From Dermacentor variabilis (Eukaryota > Arthropoda > Arachnida > Ixodida > Ixodidae): a stretch of DNA of 64,000 nucleotides. The stretch covers positions 43,043,277-43,107,276 of the forward strand of contig NC_134569.1 of assembly GCF_050947875.1 (NCBI RefSeq), given 5' to 3'. Positions 31,600-44,239 of this stretch are shown here, piece by piece; positions within the stretch are counted from its first letter, which is position 1, and every line of letters starts with the position of its first letter. The notes under the pieces are model-generated. The model worked only from the letters and a program-made list of their open reading frames with translations, was not told the DNA's origin and did not search any database. The position numbers were made by a program, and so were the translations under genes.

Positions 31600-32950
31600 C
31601 GGTCCGTTCTTTGCCTTTATAGCGTTTTCTGCACTCACTCAGCCTCTTTAGACGCACGTAACAGTAATTTACCGTAAAAGGCATTCAAATGCATTTCCAA
31701 GATATACTTCACGTGCCATATGCCGCAAATTTTCGCAATTTACATATCTTGATGTATACAGCTGCCGTTTTCCCCTAAACGCACACATCGTATGTGCTGC
31801 AATGGATTCGATAATTCCCGCTTCGTTCTCTTCCACCCAGCTCGCAGTTTCCGTGCCTACTGTGTGGTCCAGCCACTTGCAATCTCAATCGCGCCTCCGG
31901 CAAAGACGGGGATCGGCGAGTCTTCGCGGGGGCTGTTTCAATCCTCGCGGCCAAACTGGAAATAGATGGCTCCTCCTTCTCTTCACCACTTGCAAGTTCC
32001 TGGCCCCTACGCACAATATATCAGTCAAGCTTAGGTGGTTGTTTGCCTTTATGGCCTCCTTTTCGAACCGTGAAGAACCTCCACCTGACCATGAAATGAC
32101 ATCTTCCTTGGCCGCAGCATTCGATGCTTGTGCACCATCCCCCGGTGAAATGACATAAAGCAGAACGTGCTCAGAAGAAAACAGGTAACAATATTCGATA
32201 AATGCAGAGGTTATAATTGGAGCGACACGGCGACAGCACGCTTCCGAGGTTGTGGATCCACGTCCGCGCGAACATAAGGTCGCGAACTCGAACAGCGTGT
32301 CTCGGCGCGGTCACGTTCCTCGTGCGACGGCCGCAACCCCAGAGCTACAGCGACGTGCGACAGAGTGCCGCTCGCGATCTGCACAAAAGGCGGCTTATTT
32401 GAAGGGGAGAGCGCCTGTCGCGTGAACTGTTGAAGCGCGCTTATCCTAACGTATTGCCGCGTATTAAAGGATCCCTAGAGTGGCGCTGAAGTCACGAGTG
32501 AGTGTTTGCTCTCTGTCGGGGGTTGGTTTTGCGCGTAGGGGCCGGGAACACGCAGGTGGTCTACAGAGAAAGGGGGCGCGAGCTATTTCCAGTTTGGCTG
32601 CTAGGATTGAAACATCAGCCCCCGCGAAGAACCGCCGATCCCGGTCTTAATCCGAGTGTTTGCCGAAGATACTACTGAGATGACAAGTGGCTGGACCACA
32701 CAGCCGGCGCGGACACTGCGAGCTGGGTGGAAGAAGCTGGAAAGAGCTCAGTCATTGAATAGCGCACACGATGTGTGCGTTTAGCGGCATAGAAAGACCG
32801 CAGGTGGATGTCAAGCTGCATCGATCTTGGGGAAAATTTGCGGCATGTGCATGCGTAGTATATCATGGAAGTGTATTTAGCAGCCCTTTGTGGGAAAACG
32901 TAGTGCTACGTGCAACTATATAGTCCGAGTGTGTGCGGAGGTACTAACCG
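31600..32950. repeat. large inverted repeat, arms about 400 bp
   Basis: Left arm about 31600-32020 and right arm about 32535-32950 are diverged inverted copies. CTAAACGCACACATCG (31777) is mirrored by CGATGTGTGCGTTTAG (about 32777). TCTTCCACCCAGCTCGCAGT, GTGTGGTCCAGCCACTTG, TTCGCGGGGGCTG and CCAAACTGGAAATAG are all mirrored. The spacer of about 515 bp has no recognised gene. It is either one foldback transposon or two opposed insertions of one repeat. Confidence 0.75.
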
Positions 32951-35900
32951 TCTGAGCCCTTGACCTTTGAAAGAGAAATAGGAGAAAAAACAAACACAAG
33001 CTTCAATCTAATTGCCTCGGTGGACAACGTAGTCGCTTAATGCGAGAACGCCGCACTGTTATGTAGGCGTGCAGGTATCACGTAGCAGGTTTGGGATGTA
33101 AGCTAGAAAATCAAACAACGGATAAAATATCTGTATATGTATCAGAGATAGCGGAAAAGAGCAGTTATATTTCGGTTCGGAAAGAAGGTTTCGTTGCCGT
33201 TCTATAACAACAGTGCAAATTAGTTGGGTCTGTATAGTCGCCATTAATTTGACCAAGTACCTTTGTATTGACTACATTGATGTTGCTTGGCGAATGAACT
33301 GTTTTTTCCAGTGCATCCCCACCAGTCGTCGACTTATTCATTAAAATAATAACGCATTCATTAGACCTCACCATTCTGTCAACAGTCTTACGATTAATTG
33401 TTACTCTAAATGGCAATTGGAGCCGCAGAAGTAATCTTTTGAGGAATCTGAACAACATGGAAAACGCAAGCGCGTGGAACGTGACAGTTGTGAGCTTCTC
33501 GAAGAGGAGATATTCGCGAATATTGAGTAACGACAAAGAAATTAGATCAAAAGCTAGCAACCTTCAGATGAAACTGAAACATTTGTCGCACTGATTAGTT
33601 CTGCTGGTGCAGTTGTAATAACGCGGGGCAGACGAATTAAAATTTAGCAATGATTTCCAGTTTAATAACATAAGCACACAGAGAATGAAACCACATGGTT
33701 GAAGACTAAGAAAGACAAAAGAAAAGAGACACAGACGATAAAATAATAAGAAATAAGTTGACAAGCGTTCCGTTGATAATAAAAGGGAACAGGATACTGT
33801 CAGTAGCCGAAACTTCAGGACGCCAGCCGAAGGTTCGAGGCACCGTTATGCTTTCCTTTCGCGTCAATGGACGTGCGAGGCTGAGACACGCACTGTTCGT
33901 ATCCAGTCCCTGGAACGTCAACTCGTATTGTGCCAGTTTGTTGCCGCGCTACCCAGGAAGAAAGGACGGACTAGCCCACATTGGGGAAAGGAAAGAGCGA
34001 ATATTAAGGTACAAGAAAAAAAAAAGAAGTAGCTCAATTTGCATTTAAGTCGCGTTGAAAACCACGCGCACGAGAAACCGCAGACACACACGTGCATGCA
34101 GACGCGCGCCCGAGCGTAAACCGAGGAGGATAGGAAACATAGCGGAAAGGGCGGGCGGATAAGGGATGGCATGGGCGTAAGAGCGCGGTGACGCGTGCGC
34201 TTTCGCACTCTCGTCTAATTTACCAGCGATCCCGAAGCGCCGGGACAAAGGAACAAAGAGGTGATCGGGAACGCGCGCGCTCGGTCGTAGGCGCTTGCTC
34301 AGTCATCAATCACCCATCACTGACTGGCGCTGCTCCGCCACGCTGCTGCTGCTGCGGCTGTCGCTCGAGTTCTCGCCCGGGAAAGAAGAGTGGTGGCCAC
34401 GCAGAAAGTGAAGGAGGCTACGGAAAAGAATGACTCGACAACCGGGGTATAGCGGGTCGCGCAGGAAAGCGGAGTCGGTTGACGGCCGGCGGCAGCTCCG
34501 TCCGGAAACTCAATTTTTCAGAAGGAGAACTTTGAAGAAAACAAAAGAAGGGGCACGGGGTGGCAGAAACGGAATGCTTCCTCGCGCACTGTGCATCATC
34601 GGGGCCGCGACGTTTAACCGCGCGCGCCTCGCGCCCCTGACCCAGCCTGAGAGACCGTGTCGGTTGTTTTATGCGTGTTACATACAGGATCGATCTCGCC
34701 GCCTTACACGCGCGCGTTCGCGGTGGCGCGCGAGTGCGTGCCGCGGAGTGTACATCATCCATCAACGTGTTGCTCCCGAAAGGCGCCTTGCATTGTCATT
34801 GAAATACTAGTTTCGAGCGGGGACTTACACTTTTAAATATGCGCACTGGTGGCGGTAGACGGTGCGCGCGGTTTCCCGCGTGACGCAGGCAGCTTTTTTT
34901 TTCCCCCCACGAAGCGCATTTATCTTCCCGTAAAATTGAACCTGAAGCGGCGTTTCACGCGTATGCTCGCCTGGTTGCTACCTGTCTGCGGTGGCACGTG
35001 GCAGCGGTTAAATTGCGTTTGGTCCAGCAGTTCCGCTTGTCGTGACTGAGAATACGTCTTTGTCTGGGCGCTGTATGGCTGCTTGCCGAGGTCTGTTCGA
35101 CGGCAGCTGCAACTATACGGTTTTGCCTGCGTCCGTACTTCTCCCAGTGGGAAGTGTATTCTTTGTCCCACGCAGTGCTTTTGCGAAGATGCAACAAGTC
35201 TTACAGCGACAGAGTATAAAAATTCGAAACTGGATGCGCTGTGTGTGCCGCTTCTGTGCGCACTTTTCTTCATGCCTATACATTTGCCTTCGTTGTCATC
35301 TTGCCATGTTCTCTGCCTCAGCTTGATCCTCGCCATAGGAAAAACAAGTCTATGCTCATCCCCCAGATTCGAAGCTGCATGCGGCGGTGTTCAGTTGGTA
35401 GTTGGACGCGCCAACCATCGTGCAGTCCGTTATAGCACAGCTTTAATGTGTGCTTGGTAATTTGTGCGACGTTTTACGCTCCACACAAGCTGTGAGAGCG
35501 AGGCCGTCTATGCATCTATTTCGTAGGTCGGATCAGGTAATACTGTGGCGGACGAGGACTACGTCGTGTTCCATTTTAAAGAAGTTCGATAGATGATGCC
35601 GGAGTATACGCTGCGTGAACACTGCTGCTATCGCTGTAAATTAGTCCTAGACCGAAAAAATCGACGAAGCCCGTTAATGTTTTTCTCTGCCTATTTATAT
35701 AGCCTTCTGTGATGTCTCAACCTCCCCACTTGGCTCTCGTACATGTGCTGTGTAACCTTTTGCTTGCAAGAATGCCTCGCGCATTGAGTAATGGTCGACT
35801 TGAACTGCATCTGCCCGTTTCGTACGAAGGCTTCAAAAGCGTTGAAAGGATGACCGCCGAAGTTATTTTGATCGCGCGATGAAAAAAATATATTAAAATC

Positions 35901-36799
35901 TGCTAACCAAAAGGCTACGTGACTAATGAGCACCTTCAGCACACTGTAAAGTGATTAGAGTCTACAAAACTAAGCGTGCTAATTCAAGTATGTCTCAGTC
36001 ATGATGTAAATTTCGTCGCAGCTTTCAATCGCAAAACGAGGAACAGCTAGGACCCGAACAATGTTGTGTTTGAAAAGAAACGTTAAGGCATATATCAAGG
36101 GCAACAAGTTACAACGCCAACACCAAAAGTTGTAAGCTTAGAGCAAATGTGTTACTATAGAGAGCATCGCCACAAAACAGCCTGTCAAAATATGTTGGAA
36201 ATTTTGTACGATGTTGAGGCTCTGTCAGACTATGTGGATCTCTTGAGTTGAGCTGTCACAGGCATCAAGCACTAACTAAACATCCAGCTTATGTACCTGC
36301 AGAACTAGTAGACATGCCTACGATGACATTACTGACCATGCTCATTAAAAAAAAAGTTCACAAAGGCTTTATGTAAAACTATAGTTGGTGTCGAAGCACT
36401 TCGCTAGAAAATAACATACACATGCAACGAGTTACAACGTTCTAATCGCAGGCGGAGGGCGGGGGGTGGGGGATTAAAATAAAAATAATAAACATCAATT
36501 GATGAATCAATAAACGATATGTTCATTTCCATATTATTATACACCAGTAACAAACATTTGTCTGACCTGTAGCCGAATGCTAGTTGAAGGTCCGATTAAT
36601 AAATATAAAGGAAATTCTAGCACAGCAAGGAACAAAGAAAGAGCAATAGTAACTGTATATACACATTTCTTGATTGCAACTTCGCAAGTCAACAAAAGGT
36701 AAGTCAATAGAACAAAAAGTAACATACATCAGAGCACAGTAGAACAATGTAAGGGGTGCAATATTCAAATACAAGATAATAGTTATCTCAATTTCGTTT
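32951..36799. other. unassigned 3.8-kb stretch with a GC-rich core
   Basis: No gene or element named. About 34170-34800 is CpG-rich, with CTGCTGCTGCTGCGGCTG and many CGCG motifs, open in several frames without motifs. This could be a host CpG-rich promoter with a first exon. About 35950-36800 is AT-rich. Confidence 0.38.
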
Positions 36800-36843
36800 G
36801 CAGCTGCAAGTATGCTTGCAGCTGCAAGTATGCTTGCAGCTGC
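36800..36843. repeat. 18-bp tandem repeat, 2.4 copies
   Basis: GCAGCTGCAAGTATGCTT at 36800 and 36818, then a partial copy. The unit contains GCAGCTGC, so the array is partly self-complementary. Confidence 0.85.
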
Positions 36844-39800
36844 ACTGCATGACATAATTGTATTGCGGCGAAGAGCTCAACATCGTGCCGCTGAAAGGCA
36901 GGAAAGTGCCGCCACCACACATTGTTCTTGCATCGGTGCGTGAAGTGAGGAAAGAAATGTCTACTGTAACATGTACTTCACAAGCAAAAAATTGTTTGTG
37001 CGCTTGCACGACTACATCGCTGCTAGCGGAAAGTTAATTAATACATTATTTTTATGAGCTACTTATCTTTGCGGACGAAAAGACAACGATTGCAGTGTAG
37101 CAGACGAGCAGGAGGTGTTGTGCTCCCAATTGCTGCCTCAGCGTAAATAGTCTATATAAACGATTTTATAAATGTGTCCCCGCAACGTCGTGGCAGAGGT
37201 TCTGGATATTAATCCCGGTACTTCGCTCTAAAATAACAATACAATCAATACAGTTTTCTTTATTTGTCTCTCCTTCACGAATCGTCGTGGTCGATTTTCC
37301 GGCGCGTTCAGTCTTTCTTTTTTGTTGTTGTTGTTGGTGGTGTTACTTGGTTTCTTAAGATATACTTATCACGATAATAAGCACGAAAATTAGGTCTTCT
37401 TGTGCTTCCAAGCCGAACGTTGGCTAATCTCATTTGTATGTACGTGCAATTTTGGACTCCAGTTAAGCGGTAACCGAAGGATACCGAAAATTGGTTCCGC
37501 TCAACAGAAGTTTCGTTTAAGGTGAGCTGCCATAAAAACGATAGGCACATTTAAGTGATAGCAGGGTGCAAACAGAATCATCACATTCTTCTTCAACTGT
37601 TAATTCGCGCATTTTATGACATATGCATTTTGCAGAAAGAGTGCGTGAGCGCGCCATAATGGCTGGTGAAGGATCTCATAGCACACCGTCGCCGATGCAG
37701 CAATGTCTCATTGTTATGGTTACGTGGGTGTTTCTTTTCCTTTCCTTGAATGTAGCAAATAGGTGGTTCATTCATCTTGTAGTTGCGATGAAGAACCAAA
37801 GCCGGCTATCATTACGCTCGAAAAACCTTTCGAAGACGTTTCAATTAAACGAAGTTCAGGAGAAAGCCGTTTCAATTTTCCGAATGACATAACAGGAGAA
37901 AGATTGGCAAAGCAACCAATCTTTGAAGGCTTCAGATAGCTTCTATCTGAAATTTTATTTTATTCGGGCTGTAGTTAAGTATTTCGCGAATAAACTAATT
38001 GAAGGAACACGGAACGGCTGCCCGGTAGAAAACTCGTGAAACGCATACAAAATACAATATCTGCTTTTTCCAGGACGTGGCCTATCCCGTGTGCAGACGG
38101 CTTGAAGACACGAGAAGACGTGGTTAAATGTAAGTTGCTGTCGTGCTTTTAACAATCCCTGGAACGAGGAACGCACAGAGGAAAGTTAGCGTTGTACCTG
38201 CCTTCGAAAACGTCGGCGCGTCCTTGAAATTGAGAGTGCGCCCTAAAGAATACCATATTTTATTTGATGAATTCAGTAGCTCAGGTGAGTTAATCACTAC
38301 ATTACTTCTCTCAGGTCTACAAAAATTGAGAGCTTTTCTCTGTAAATGCAGCACCAAGCATTGTTTGCAAGTGTATGGTACTAGTACTAATGGGGCGCGG
38401 GATGTGTGGCAAATACAAGCGCACAAGCATATTTTGCTTAACTTGATCGTTGGCTTACGCTACAGTGATGTTTTCGTCACCTAAAAAGACAAGACAAATA
38501 GAAAGTTTGGGCCCTAAAACACGGGGAAACATTCAGCGAAACATCAGCAACAACATCGGTCTTTTCTTTACATTTCGAATAGCGAGGTTGTTTAGCATCA
38601 CCCGGTTTATTTGCTGCTGTCGCGTTAGTACTTCATTCGAATGCTAGCACTGTTGCACTCAGCATTTGCTTCTTGGCACGTCTGCCTGACAAAACAAAAC
38701 CTTTGTCTGCGCCGCCGGCTAAACCAAATAATGGATTCAGAGGAGCCTGACCGTGCCTACTCCGAGAAGCAGAGCGCCTCCGTTATAACACGGATCAAAA
38801 CACACAGGAACAGAGAGAGAGGGGGGGGGGTGCAGAACGAGGGGAGGACGCGAGAGAAGGGAACACGCGCTCCGGACCGATTAGCATAAACCGAACGGTA
38901 TCCATCACACGATCCGGCGTCATTTCCCACAGAGCGCCCTGCGCGTTACACGCAGTTTCCCCCGGCAGTACTGGGCTCTGCGTTCCCCGCATCCATAGCC
39001 GTTCTCTTCGGGGGGAAGCAGCCAATATGAAAGTGAATCGTCGCCGAGCTTCACGCTCAGCACCACACAAAAGGGTGGCGCCATGGTAGCAATCCGCGAG
39101 GCGGGATCTTCCCCTGCGCGCGGTAGCTTCCGTGCGAGACAAGCGTGCGCCGTGGCGCTGCCGCCCGCAGCTACACGAGCTCGACCGGCGGTGCGGCGTC
39201 GTCTCGCTGCCTCAAGTCGCGTGCGCGCGCGAGCGAACGAGCCCGTACGTGCGTGTTCGTATAGCTGCGACGCAGCGAGCACCGCGCGCCGTTCCCGACT
39301 GTGATACCGCGGGGTGAGGCAGTCAAGCCCTAATCCCGGCGTTTAATCTTGGGGACTCGGCGAAAATGAAGTTAAATGAAGGCCTCCCCCGCCCTTGCAA
39401 GCACCGCCATCGCTCTTGGAAGGCCTCCCCTTTTCTCACCCTCCTCCTCCCTTCTTCACCGCCCGCCTCGCTGTGTACACCAGCCCGCGTAGCTCCCTGC
39501 AGTGACAACGCTCTCCTCTTGCCTCTCCGCTACCGCCGTGCAAAGCTTTAGTCAGGGCACTTCGCACGCACTTCGAACGAACACACACGCTGACTTTGCT
39601 TTCATCGGGCAGCTTTCACAGCTTTAGCCCTCGCTGCCGTAATTCGTTTTCTTTTCTGCTGCTCTTTCTTGTGCTTTGACTCTCTTGATTCCTGGCGAGA
39701 GCTGAGATTCGGCGCGTTTATACGGTCACTCGCTCGCCCTGCGCCTTCCGTATATTATACGCCCAACCGCGGCCCTCCTTTTTCTCGCCTGCCCCGCAGT

Positions 39801-40404
39801 GCCCGATTCGTGCCGTTCTGCGTCCTGCATACGTTAAATGCGTGTCGCTGGTGGCTGCACTGCCCGAGTGATGGGGAAAGTTCAGCCCTGTGTGTTGGCC
39901 ACATTTGCATGTAATTGGTAACTGGCCTTCCTTGGTGGCTTCATTGTTACTTATCACTTGCGTTACTTTCTTTTCTTTTTCGCCCGCTGAATTTTTTTTT
40001 TCTTCTTGCACTTTGGCATTCGTGCTTCGTTCGACGGTCGCTTTTACTTCCTTTACGTGACTTTTGTTTAGTGGCGAAGTTTCATCCGCCAAAGTGCAGT
40101 GTGATCCAGCTGCCACCGCTTTATATTTAGTTCACTTGATTTATTTAATCCTATTAAAGTAATTGAACTGGTTCTTAGAGTTCACGTGAGAAATTAACCG
40201 ACGGAACACGTGAGCAATTAAGAGGGGCAGAGGTGGCGTAATTGAAGGTCGTGGTTCCGCTGAAACAGGATGTGTCATATAGGCGTTGCCGACAGTAAAC
40301 TATGTCGCTATGATTCTTGTATGGAGCAGTAACTGTATATAACAAACAGCATGTAATACATGAAGTCGTTATGGCTATTCTTAACACAGGCTAATCGCTT
40401 ACAT
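36844..40404. other. unassigned stretch with a CpG-rich part
   Basis: No gene recognised. Two adjacent hairpins at 37899-37951 are listed separately. About 38790-39560 is CpG-rich and open on both strands, again a possible host promoter region. A 132-codon minus frame at 39718-40116, Lys/Glu-rich in its N-terminal half, has no family motif. Confidence 0.38.
37899..37951. repeat. two adjacent small hairpins
   Basis: AAGATTGG (37900) pairs with CCAATCTT (about 37916-37923), and TTCAGATAGC pairs with the reverse in TTCTATCTGAA (37931-37951). The two lie seven bases apart. Confidence 0.6.
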
Positions 40405-40975
40405 AGAATAGAATTTATTGACAGGAAAGACAGAGAGATTGACCTGAGCTAGTGCGCTCTAGTCTACTACTCTGCACTTCGGAAGAGGGAAAGGGAGTGA
40501 AAGTACTGGGATGGGTGATGATGATGAAAAGAGAAGTGGTCACTGCTTATGTATACGAGACAGTTGCCTTGCTAGAGCCGCTCGTCGAGCTTGGTGTCCT
40601 GCAGAAACTTCAACAACACTTTAGTTGCACGCATTGAAGTTGCAGTGTCAGGCCATGAGCCAAGGATAGCTTCCTCGGAGAGTGGTTGCCTACCAACGCT
40701 GGCTAGGAAACTTTCCAGCTTCCTTCCCTCCAGCATATATGGTGGGCAATCGCACAGTATGTGTTCCAGCGTTTCAGGCGTCTGGCAGTGTTCACAATCA
40801 GGGCTGTTCGACTGGCCGAGGAGATGCGCGTGGCGACGGGTGAAAGCAACGGCCAGCAGAATCCTGTGTAGCAATGACGTTTTGCTCCGCGTAACCTTCG
40901 GGGGCGAACATAGTTTACCGTCTGGGTCGATAATATATAGTCGTCAGTGGGTGTTGTCATCGTGAGCTCTGTATG
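40405..40975 (-). mobile_element. LINE 3' end with ORF2 C-terminus (minus strand)
   Basis: A 5'-truncated non-LTR element on the minus strand with the end of its second ORF and a short 3' untranslated region. The 3' terminus is near 40405, where AATAGAATTTATTGACAGG on the plus strand reads as an AATAAA-containing end on the minus strand. Confidence 0.75.
40572..40960 (-). pseudogene. LINE ORF2 C-terminal fragment, Cys/His knuckle
   Basis: The minus frame translates to RILLAVAFTRRHAHLLGQSN, then CEHCQTPETLEHILCDCPPY, a CCHC-like motif conserved at the C-terminus of RNase H-type LINE proteins. It ends AILGSWPDTATSMRATKVLL and a stop at 40572. The same CxxC...HxLCDCPRY pattern is seen at about 56240 and 60270 in the other I-type copies here. 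A frame change near 40874 separates the upstream part. No RT remains. Confidence 0.78.
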
Positions 40976-43900
40976 CCTTTGTAAGGTCTTGTACGAGTGC
41001 CTTGATAATAGTCGCTTACAATGAATTAAAGTGCCTGCGCCTTATTAACACACTCTGCACGACCAAAGTACAGGCTCTAAGCGTTCGCTATAATGGTGCA
41101 CCACAAAGCGTGGCGGTGGTTCACAGGAATAACAGTGCATCTGGCGTTTCCCATTGCCGACAATGAATGGCACTCACGATTGTTCCACGTAAGCTGGAAT
41201 GGGTATCATATCCTAGCAACCATATAACTTGTGATGCAGCAAAGCGTTCGTTCAGCTTTCGAGCTGTCAGAATAAAACAGAGAAGGGCAACGCTCTCAGG
41301 AGAATAACTGATAAACATATCGCTTGTGTTTTTTTATTTAATGTAAAATAAATGCCAGGTGCGCCTTTTTATACGGCCGGCTATCCCAAAAACATTAACC
41401 AGAGAAGAATAGCGAAGAAAAACAAAGCGAACAAAGAAAGAACTTAATGTATCGCGCTGTCCGAATACTATAGTTGATGGTAGCTGGGTTGTCCCGTATC
41501 ATCAAGAAAAATATTTACAAAGAGGCACACAGCAACGGTTACTGCTTACTCCGAAAGGACTCATGGGAAACATGCTTTCGTAGCATTAACGGCGTTCAGC
41601 GGGAACCTGCCGAAACGTGGAGTCTGTAGGGTGTCGCGTAGTTTCACCAAGTCTTATATGTAAACAGAGCACGGGGACGTTCATGTAGGCAAACATCCTT
41701 ACGCTATGACACACAGTGGATTTAGTCCCTGGTATCGCACGCTCTTAAAGCCGAAACACCGGCGTGGGAGAGGAAAGGAGGCGGAGACCACGGAGACCAC
41801 CCTCAGGAGCTCATTCGTCTCGGTCGAGCAGCCCCACAAACTTTTTTTGTCTCATTTTTTTCGTGTGAGAGCTCAAGCGCAGCTAAAGATGAAATATATT
41901 TATCAGCTTTGGGCGAGGGTACGGCGCATTTGGATACAGAGCAGACGGCGCAGGCCTCAAGAACGGGCGCGAGCCCGCGCCTTTGCAACATAGTGCTCTG
42001 CCGCAAGTGCTTTCCTGCGTGCGCACGTGATCCTAACATGGGAAATCACTTCGCCTGGCTAGCAGGGGGGACGCGATTCCCCGGGGAGGGGAATAGGGGC
42101 CGCATTTTCACGGCCTCGCGTTGAGCGCAGGGAAAAGGGCCGACGAGGCGTCGTCGAGGGGCACATAGTGTGTGTGCGTGTGTGCGTCTCATTAGAAGCA
42201 GACCGACGCTTTTTTGGCTGTTCTGCGGCGGCGCTGGCTGCTCTGCTTGACACTTGTGTGATCACGGCACACGGAACGATATGTGCTGTACACATTGCTG
42301 CGTGGCAATACCTCGCATGCATGTTTGCGATCGAAATGCACGCGTATTTTAGTCCGAGACTGTTCCTGAACTCAACATGCAACATTACAAACAGCACCGA
42401 AACCGGCCAGTTACTTAATGTAATCGCGGATTATGAAGCTCAGGAGAAATTTGCTTCCAGTGAGAGAAAACCGCCCAGCCTGCGGCTAGTGACTAACCTA
42501 AAGCATCAATCTTATTTACTTTCTATAACCCCAATACACCGTCATTGACATCAGGACCGCCACTTAGCAAGTCAAGCGCGCTTATTTTATTCAGCATTTG
42601 CCTAGCCGCGAACGCGGTAATTCTCATCTTATCGTGCACAACCAGAATTATAAGAAAAATCTATTTCACAGCGGTCGCTGTTAGTCGTGAACAGGAACGA
42701 TGCATAATGAAGGCAGTGTTTTTTCAAGAAATAGTAACGATGCATAATGAAGGCAGTGTTTCTTCGAGAAATAGTAATTGAATGCGTCTCAATATAGCCG
42801 ATCGTATTCGAAATCGTTTGAATAAAGCTGAATTTGTTGTCCTGTGGACATCATATCTCAAACTCCACACAAACACACATATTTTATCGCTGGTTTCTTG
42901 ACTAATCCCTTTAGTGAGTAAACGCCATGGTTCGAGAAGCAAGCAAGCAATCACTCCGTCACACTGCTCCTTTTGGTTTAATGTTGCATTTTCGCAAGAG
43001 GTAATTTACATTATTTTATGTGAAGTGTGTCGGGAAATCTCGTAACATTCGTTAAGTGTAAGGGCAACTCCGCATTTATCGCATTAGTAAAACCTGCACG
43101 ACATACGTATATATAGTGTATAACTGCTTGTGGATCGATTAACCATGCGCCTCTAAACGACGCTACAGGAGAGCCAGTGCGAGCTGATAGCACTGTAGTG
43201 ACGCCATGCCTTTTAACGGAAAAACGGTACGTGCTTATGCGACACATGCGCCCTACAACACTACAATGTTTCAGTCGGTGCTGTGCAAATTTCTTTGGCC
43301 AGTTCACCAAGCGGCACTAAAATTTGCCTGCGCGCCCATGAGCGTTGCCGCACCATGCTACAAGCGACTGCGGAGAAAGCGACGTTCACTCCAGTAGAGC
43401 ACAGTGCCCGCTTTGCCACCGAGTCTTTCGGTTTTCGCGCGAACGCACGAGCTTCGGCCTGCTGGCCCCCTGACTCCACCTCCCTCACGCCCTGCCTTCG
43501 AGCTCGCCACCGCAGGCCACCTCCCGGTGCCACATCGTTTATAAACTGCGACACGCGGAGATAGTAGAGCGCTCCGACGACCGGGCTGCGGTGCCTATAT
43601 CGCATACGCCCGCTTATGGGCAGCACTTTTCTCTTCGCGATTTCGCCGGTATGCGGCTCCTGTACGTAAGGCGTCTATAGGTAAGACTTTCTTATAAAGC
43701 CAAGTATAACGACAGCCGCTGCGATGCCGCCATGCGTCACGATGTTCCTTAAGCGGTCAGACGTTGGCTGCATAAAACCTAAATATTAAAAATTCTACGC
43801 ACGAATTGTCTTTTTTCTTTTTCCTTGCTGTAGATTTTACGATCAGCGATGTGAAAGGCGATTTCGCAGCCCCATCGAGGCCAAACGCGGCTTCTGAGCT

Positions 43901-44158
43901 CGAATGAGTTTAGAAGGAAATAGTTACCTAGCACAAGGTTAAGAGAGACAAAGAAAAGGGGGAGGCAGGGAGGTCAACAAGGCGCACGTACAGTTTTATA
44001 TCCTAAGCAAGGAGAAAGGAGACGAGGGCGCAAAGAGAAAGAAGGAGCACTAGCTGCTCGAACACACGGACGTGCCCATCCCGCCTACACAAACGGTTGA
44101 TGGAGGCCAGCCGATTAAAGAAAAGTGACAGCCTGCTCAGCTATGCGAGCGTGCAACG

Positions 44159-44159
<1 letters not shown>
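40976..44159. other. unassigned 3.2-kb stretch
   Basis: No gene recognised. Contents: a 40-bp tandem duplication at 42696-42775 and a GC-richer stretch at about 43270-43620 with open frames on both strands and no motif. Confidence 0.38.
42696..42775. repeat. 40-bp tandem duplication
   Basis: Units starting AACGATGCATAATGAAGGCA at 42696 and 42736 differ at only a few positions, so the duplication is fairly recent. Confidence 0.88.

Positions 44160-44234
<75 letters not shown>
44160..44234. repeat. (TA)n microsatellite
   Basis: A pure alternating TA run of about 75 bp followed by CACACACAGG. Its Ile-Tyr frames are not genes. Confidence 0.97.

Positions 44235-44239
<5 letters not shown>

Noticed and set aside
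39718..40116. 132-codon minus frame, Lys/Glu-rich
   Set aside because: No family motif. Composition follows runs of T and CTT on the plus strand. Kept only as a note in the region entry.
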